DNA from: Oscillospiraceae bacterium
GTDB taxonomy: Bacteria > Bacillota > Clostridia > Oscillospirales > Ruminococcaceae
Assembly: GCA_029240015.1 (NCBI GenBank)
Contig: JARBTU010000109.1
Coordinates: 4,534-14,053, forward strand
DNA: 9,520 bases
Direction of reading: 5' to 3'
Part shown: piece after piece, positions 6,825-9,520 of the stretch
Numbering within the stretch: position 1 is the first letter of the stretch
How the letters are laid out: every line of letters begins with the position of its first letter
Program-made: the position numbers and the translations under genes
Notes under the pieces: model-generated
Told to the model about the DNA's origin: nothing
Seen by the model: only the letters and a program-made list of their open reading frames with translations
Databases searched by the model: none

Positions 6825-9107
6825 TTACAACCCCCTTATGGCTAAAGCTTTATTCTGTAGCTGTGTCAATCGGTAATAAACGCCCTTTTGCTCCAGCAGT
6901 TCAACATGTGTTCCTCTTTCAACAATTTGTCCATTTTCTATTACGATAAGGCTGTCTGCGTTTTTCAGGGTCGAAAGCCTGTGGGCAATCGCTATAACCG
7001 TTCTTCCTCCCGATAGTCTGTCTAACGATTCTTGAATGTTTCTTTCAGTCTGTGTGTCTACTGACGCTGTCGCTTCATCAAGTATCAGTATTTTAGGGTC
7101 GGCAAGAATTGCTCTTGCAATGGATATCCGCTGTTTTTCTCCCCCCGAGAGACGTTTCCCGCCATTTCCGAGCATGGTATCATACCCGTCCTGCATTTTG
7201 CAAATAAAGTCGTGAGCGTTTGCCGTTATTGCAGCGGTCACAATTTCTTCTCTTGTACAGTCGGGATTTGCATAGGCAATGTTCTCGGCAACCGTTCCCT
7301 GAAATATGTATGTTTCCTGGCTAACCATGGCGATATTCTTCCTCAGTTGAGCAAAATTTAGATCCCTAACGTTGATTCCGTCAAGATAGACCTCTCCATC
7401 GGAAACATCGTAAAGCCTGGACAAAAGATTCACTATCGTTGTTTTTCCTGTTCCCGTATGCCCAACGATGCCGAGCATTTTTCCTCTTTCAGCCTTAAAG
7501 CTGATATCTTTAAGAATTGGTTTGTTGAGTTCATAACTGAAACTGACGTCTTTAAACTCAATCTCTCCCTCAATCTGCTTCAGAATGACAGGGTCTTTGC
7601 GTTCCTTCACTTCCGGAACTGCATCGATAATTTCAAAAATTCGCTGTGCACTGTTCGCACTTTTGGACCACCATTCAAAAAGATTGGTGAAAAATTGGAT
7701 AGGGCCCGACAAAAGTCCCATATACCCCACAAAAGTAATCAGCGTTCCGTATGACATGCCAAGACTGCTTAAAATCAACCAGGAACCTATTACCCATACC
7801 AAGAGTGAAGAAAAACTTTGGACAGATGAATAAGCCGAAAAAAAGATATTGGAGCAATCAACCAAGTCAATTTCCACATCACGGACACGACTGCTTACTT
7901 TCTCAAATCTTTTGATTTCATTGTCGCCCTGACCAAAGGCACGAACCACTCTTGCGCCAACAAGGTTATCATTGATTCTCGAATTTAATGTCCTGATGCT
8001 CCTGTGATATCGCCCGTGTGTATGCCACAACTTAGGCAAAAGCTTATAGCATATTACGCCAAGAAAAGGCAATAAAAGAATCGATACAATCGCAAGCCGC
8101 CAGTTGAGCAAAAACATCACGACAACCGACGTAACAGTAACTACCACGTTAACTGCAAAAAAAGGAACTCCGTCAACAAAAAAACCAAAAACTTCGTTGG
8201 AATCACTGTTTACTCTGGTCATAAGTCCGCCTGTTTGCCTTTTGGAAAAGAATCCGATGGAAAGCCTTTGCAGGGATGCAAAAACTTTCGTCTTGATCTC
8301 TAAAACCACTTTCGGAACCACATCTGCCACAATCCGTCCCTGTATGATTCCAAAAATCTGCTGCAAAATCTGAACAAAAACCATCGTCAAAACAATCATC
8401 AGCAAAATAATCCATGTGGATTTGATTCCAAGAAACTGTTGTTTCCCCAGAACATGGTCATAAAATATAACACCGTTTAAATATGGCATTAAAATATTAA
8501 GAAGCGCGTTGGAAAATACGCATAGCAAAACGCCAACGATCTTCAGTTTATAAGGATAGAAATAAGAAAGCAGCCTTTTAAAAACCGAACGCTTGTCCAT
8601 ACATTTTGTACAGACTTGCCTCCCTTTTTCGGGATACGGCATTCCGCATTTCGGGCAAAAATCAGGCTTATCTTTATCCTCCAAATCCGAAAGCGTAATT
8701 TCCTGAGATTTTTTCAACTTATCAAACAAACGGATAATCTTCATGATTCCACGGATTTTCATATTAGAATAAACACAAAGAGCTTTTTCTTCTTGTTCAC
8801 TCTCTATTGCAAATACCCCTCCGCAGACCAAGGATGTCGTAAAAATCCTGTTAATCTCTTCTATCGGATAAAAATAAAGTTCTTTAATCTTCCGAAACTT
8901 TTTTGCGGAAACATAGAAAGACTTGTCCTCGCTTTCACACACGGCAAAAACCAAATAACTTTCTGTAATCGCAATCATACTGTCAACAAAGTTACAGTCC
9001 AAATCCATATCACAATGTTCCAATGAAAGAATCTCTTGTTTGATTCCTCTTTCTTCAAGCGAAGTTTTTAGAAGATTTCGCATATCATTCTCAAGCTTAT
9101 TGTTCAA
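6825..9107 (-). CDS. ABC exporter half-transporter with N-terminal soluble domain and zinc ribbon (760 aa)
   Basis: First gene of the operon, with the same architecture as the 735-aa subunit. The soluble N-terminal region spans about 1-145, and its segment PIEEINRIF...GGVFAIES (81-103) parallels the other subunit's PH-like part. The zinc knuckle is Cys151, Cys154, Cys166 and Cys169 (CxxC-x11-CxxC). Membrane segments lie at about 188-210, 230-255, 318-335, 337-355, 425-448 and 452-470. The ATPase is complete: Walker A GHTGTGKT (549-556), Q-loop Gln597, LSGGEKQR (653-660), Walker B ILILDE (673-678) and His709. With a catalytic Glu in both subunits, neither ATP site looks degenerate. The start is TTG at 9107, preceded at 9 nt by GAGGT; an in-frame TGA at 9122-9120 rules out anything further upstream. 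ATG at residue 9 is a less likely alternative because its upstream purine tract is weak. Substrate unknown. Confidence 0.92.
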   Translation of the reverse strand: MNNKLENDMRNLLKTSLEERGIKQEILSLEHCDMDLDCNFVDSMIAITESYLVFAVCESEDKSFYVSAKKFRKIKELYFYPIEEINRIFTTSLVCGGVFAIESEQEEKALCVYSNMKIRGIMKIIRLFDKLKKSQEITLSDLEDKDKPDFCPKCGMPYPEKGRQVCTKCMDKRSVFKRLLSYFYPYKLKIVGVLLCVFSNALLNILMPYLNGVIFYDHVLGKQQFLGIKSTWIILLMIVLTMVFVQILQQIFGIIQGRIVADVVPKVVLEIKTKVFASLQRLSIGFFSKRQTGGLMTRVNSDSNEVFGFFVDGVPFFAVNVVVTVTSVVVMFLLNWRLAIVSILLLPFLGVICYKLLPKLWHTHGRYHRSIRTLNSRINDNLVGARVVRAFGQGDNEIKRFEKVSSRVRDVEIDLVDCSNIFFSAYSSVQSFSSLLVWVIGSWLILSSLGMSYGTLITFVGYMGLLSGPIQFFTNLFEWWSKSANSAQRIFEIIDAVPEVKERKDPVILKQIEGEIEFKDVSFSYELNKPILKDISFKAERGKMLGIVGHTGTGKTTIVNLLSRLYDVSDGEVYLDGINVRDLNFAQLRKNIAMVSQETYIFQGTVAENIAYANPDCTREEIVTAAITANAHDFICKMQDGYDTMLGNGGKRLSGGEKQRISIARAILADPKILILDEATASVDTQTERNIQESLDRLSGGRTVIAIAHRLSTLKNADSLIVIENGQIVERGTHVELLEQKGVYYRLTQLQNKALAIRGL

Positions 9108-9116
9108 CTTTACAAT

Positions 9117-9121
9117 ACCTC
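9117..9121 (-). promoter_or_regulatory. Ribosome binding site fixing the TTG start of the 760-aa ABC gene
   Basis: GAGGT at 9121-9117 lies 9 nt before TTG at 9107-9105. The same stretch contains an ATG (9123-9121) opening an eight-codon out-of-frame reading frame that ends just inside the gene. That ATG has no ribosome binding site of its own. Confidence 0.65.
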
Positions 9122-9153
9122 ATTAATTCGTCAAAAAATTTTATGATATTTTT

Positions 9154-9182
9154 ATTATACTCCAAATTTGTTTATTTTGGAA
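9154..9182 (-). promoter_or_regulatory. Promoter of the ABC-DUF1854-ABC-SDR operon
   Basis: On the minus strand a perfect -10 TATAAT (9159-9154) stands about 46 nt upstream of the TTG start. The -35 at 17 nt spacing (TTCCAA, 9182-9177) matches only 3 of 6 positions. A good -10 with a poor -35 overlapped by a dyad suggests regulated rather than constitutive expression. Confidence 0.6.
9161..9181. repeat. Operator-like inverted repeat in the exporter promoter
   Basis: TCCAAA (9161-9166) and TTTGGA (9176-9181) are exact inverted arms with a 9-nt centre. The repeat fills the space between the -35 and -10 boxes of the exporter operon. A bound repressor or MerR-like activator would control that promoter directly. 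No regulator gene lies in the window. Confidence 0.45.
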
Positions 9183-9238
9183 GTTTTTTGACCTTTAAAA
9201 AATCCTTCACGATTTGATGTCTTATTGTAAAAAAACAA

Positions 9239-9267
9239 TTGACAAGACAGCTATTATTTGATAAAAT
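9239..9267 (+). promoter_or_regulatory. Sigma-A promoter of tRNA-Leu
   Basis: A perfect -35 TTGACA (9239-9244), 17-nt spacer and -10 TAAAAT (9262-9267) predict a start near 9274, about 27 nt before the tRNA. This near-consensus arrangement fits a stable RNA gene. It is divergent from the exporter operon promoter. Confidence 0.85.
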
Positions 9268-9300
9268 ATTAAACACTGTGAGTATAAATCACAATAGTGT

Positions 9301-9387
9301 GCGGTCGTGGCGGAATCGGCAGACGCGCTAGCTTGAGGGGCTAGTGGGAGTTTTCCTGTGCGGGTTCAAGTCCCGCCGTCCGCACCA
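9301..9387 (+). tRNA. tRNA-Leu (anticodon GAG, CCA encoded)
   Basis: The cloverleaf can be drawn by hand. The acceptor stem is 9301-9307 with 9377-9383, and the D-arm lies within 9310-9326. The anticodon stem CTAGC/GCTAG (9328-9332, 9340-9344) carries loop TTGAGGG with GAG at 9335-9337. A long class II variable arm (9345-9359) is typical of leucine tRNAs. The T-arm GCGGG-TTCAAGT-CCCGC spans 9360-9376, with discriminator A9384 and CCA at 9385-9387. It reads CUU and CUC codons. One oddity is a U-U mismatch at the fifth acceptor pair (9305 with 9379). It has its own promoter and terminator. Confidence 0.96.
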
Positions 9388-9393
9388 TAAGAC

Positions 9394-9445
9394 AAACCCT
9401 TGTGTTTTAAGGCTTTTCAGCTTTTGCACAGGGGTTTTTGTTTTG
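9394..9445 (+). terminator. Rho-independent terminator of tRNA-Leu
   Basis: AAACCCTTGTG (9394-9404) pairs with CACAGGGGTTT (9427-9437), with one G-U wobble. The intervening part can fold into a second short stem (AAGGCT with AGCTTT). The arm runs into a T-rich tract, five Ts, a G, then four Ts (9435-9444). Confidence 0.85.
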
Positions 9446-9472
9446 TTCAAGAATCATCTTTAAAACGGTTCG

Positions 9473-9491
9473 TACCCCAATAATACCCCAA
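9473..9491. repeat. Tandem TACCCCAA repeats beside tRNA-Leu
   Basis: TACCCCAA occurs at 9473-9480 and again at 9484-9491, 11 bp apart, one helical turn. CGGTT (9466-9470) and AACCG (9490-9494) flank or overlap the pair as inverted bases. Such helically phased repeats next to a tRNA 3' end recall integrase arm-binding sites of tRNA-targeted elements, but no integrase is visible in the window. Apart from the terminator and these repeats I see nothing definite in 9388-9520. Confidence 0.4.
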
Positions 9492-9520
9492 CCGCATTTA
9501 AAATATTAATCCTTTTAAAT

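Noticed and set aside
6825..9107. The locus as a lantibiotic or bacteriocin exporter operon
   Set aside because: No precursor peptide, no modification enzyme and no N-terminal C39 peptidase in either ABC protein; the cysteines present form CxxC pairs, not a protease site.
9121..9123. ATG at 9123 opening an eight-codon frame before the 760-aa ABC gene, as a leader peptide
   Set aside because: It lacks a ribosome binding site, and its first bases are the site used by the TTG start. No attenuator-like structure follows it.
9277..9293. TGTGA-N7-TCACA between the tRNA promoter and the tRNA, resembling a CRP site
   Set aside because: The CRP site has a 6-bp centre, this one has 7. It lies downstream of the start point, and CRP control of a Firmicute tRNA is unlikely.
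1..9520. CRISPR arrays, insertion sequences, toxin-antitoxin pairs or phage structural genes
   Set aside because: No regularly spaced repeats, transposase motifs or small paired genes were seen on either strand; long antisense reading frames are shadows of the real genes.

Overview
The window looks like a chromosomal segment of a low-GC, endospore-forming Firmicute, most likely class Clostridia. The evidence is AT-rich intergenic DNA with consensus sigma-A promoters and strong GGAGG-type ribosome binding sites, a spoIID sporulation gene, a clostridial-type citrate synthase, and a tRNA-Leu gene with encoded CCA and a rho-independent terminator. The genus cannot be fixed from this sequence.

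Layout from left to right. Positions 1-646 (minus) hold the first 215 codons of an unrecognised polytopic membrane protein that runs off the left edge. Positions 705-2069 (minus) hold citrate synthase, read from a good promoter at 2112-2140. Divergent to it is spoIID (2289-3311, plus), whose upstream region carries a short dyad and a perfect 10-bp inverted repeat just before the ribosome binding site. Positions 3358-9107 (minus) form a tight four-gene operon, in transcription order: ABC half-exporter (760 aa), DUF1854 protein (187 aa), ABC half-exporter (735 aa), short-chain dehydrogenase/reductase (222 aa). The gaps are 3, 17 and 6 nt. A divergent promoter region (9108-9300) separates this operon from tRNA-Leu(GAG) at 9301-9387, which is followed by a terminator and a short tail with tandem repeats.

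The centre of interest is the exporter operon. Both ABC subunits carry the same unusual N-terminal extension: a soluble domain that looks PH-like, then a four-cysteine zinc-ribbon-like knuckle placed directly before the first membrane helix. Both nucleotide-binding domains keep all catalytic motifs. The DUF1854 gene sits between them and is probably translationally coupled, so a heterodimeric exporter with a DUF1854 partner is the natural reading. The substrate is unknown. DUF1854/ABC pairs have been linked to cyanophycin-related loci in other bacteria, but no cyanophycin gene is present here.

The last gene of the operon, an SDR reductase, has lost about 20 codons near its C-terminus. The family's terminal NGGFVI motif and stop are still present one frame away, just beyond the premature stop, so the gene is a recent deletion derivative and probably inactive.
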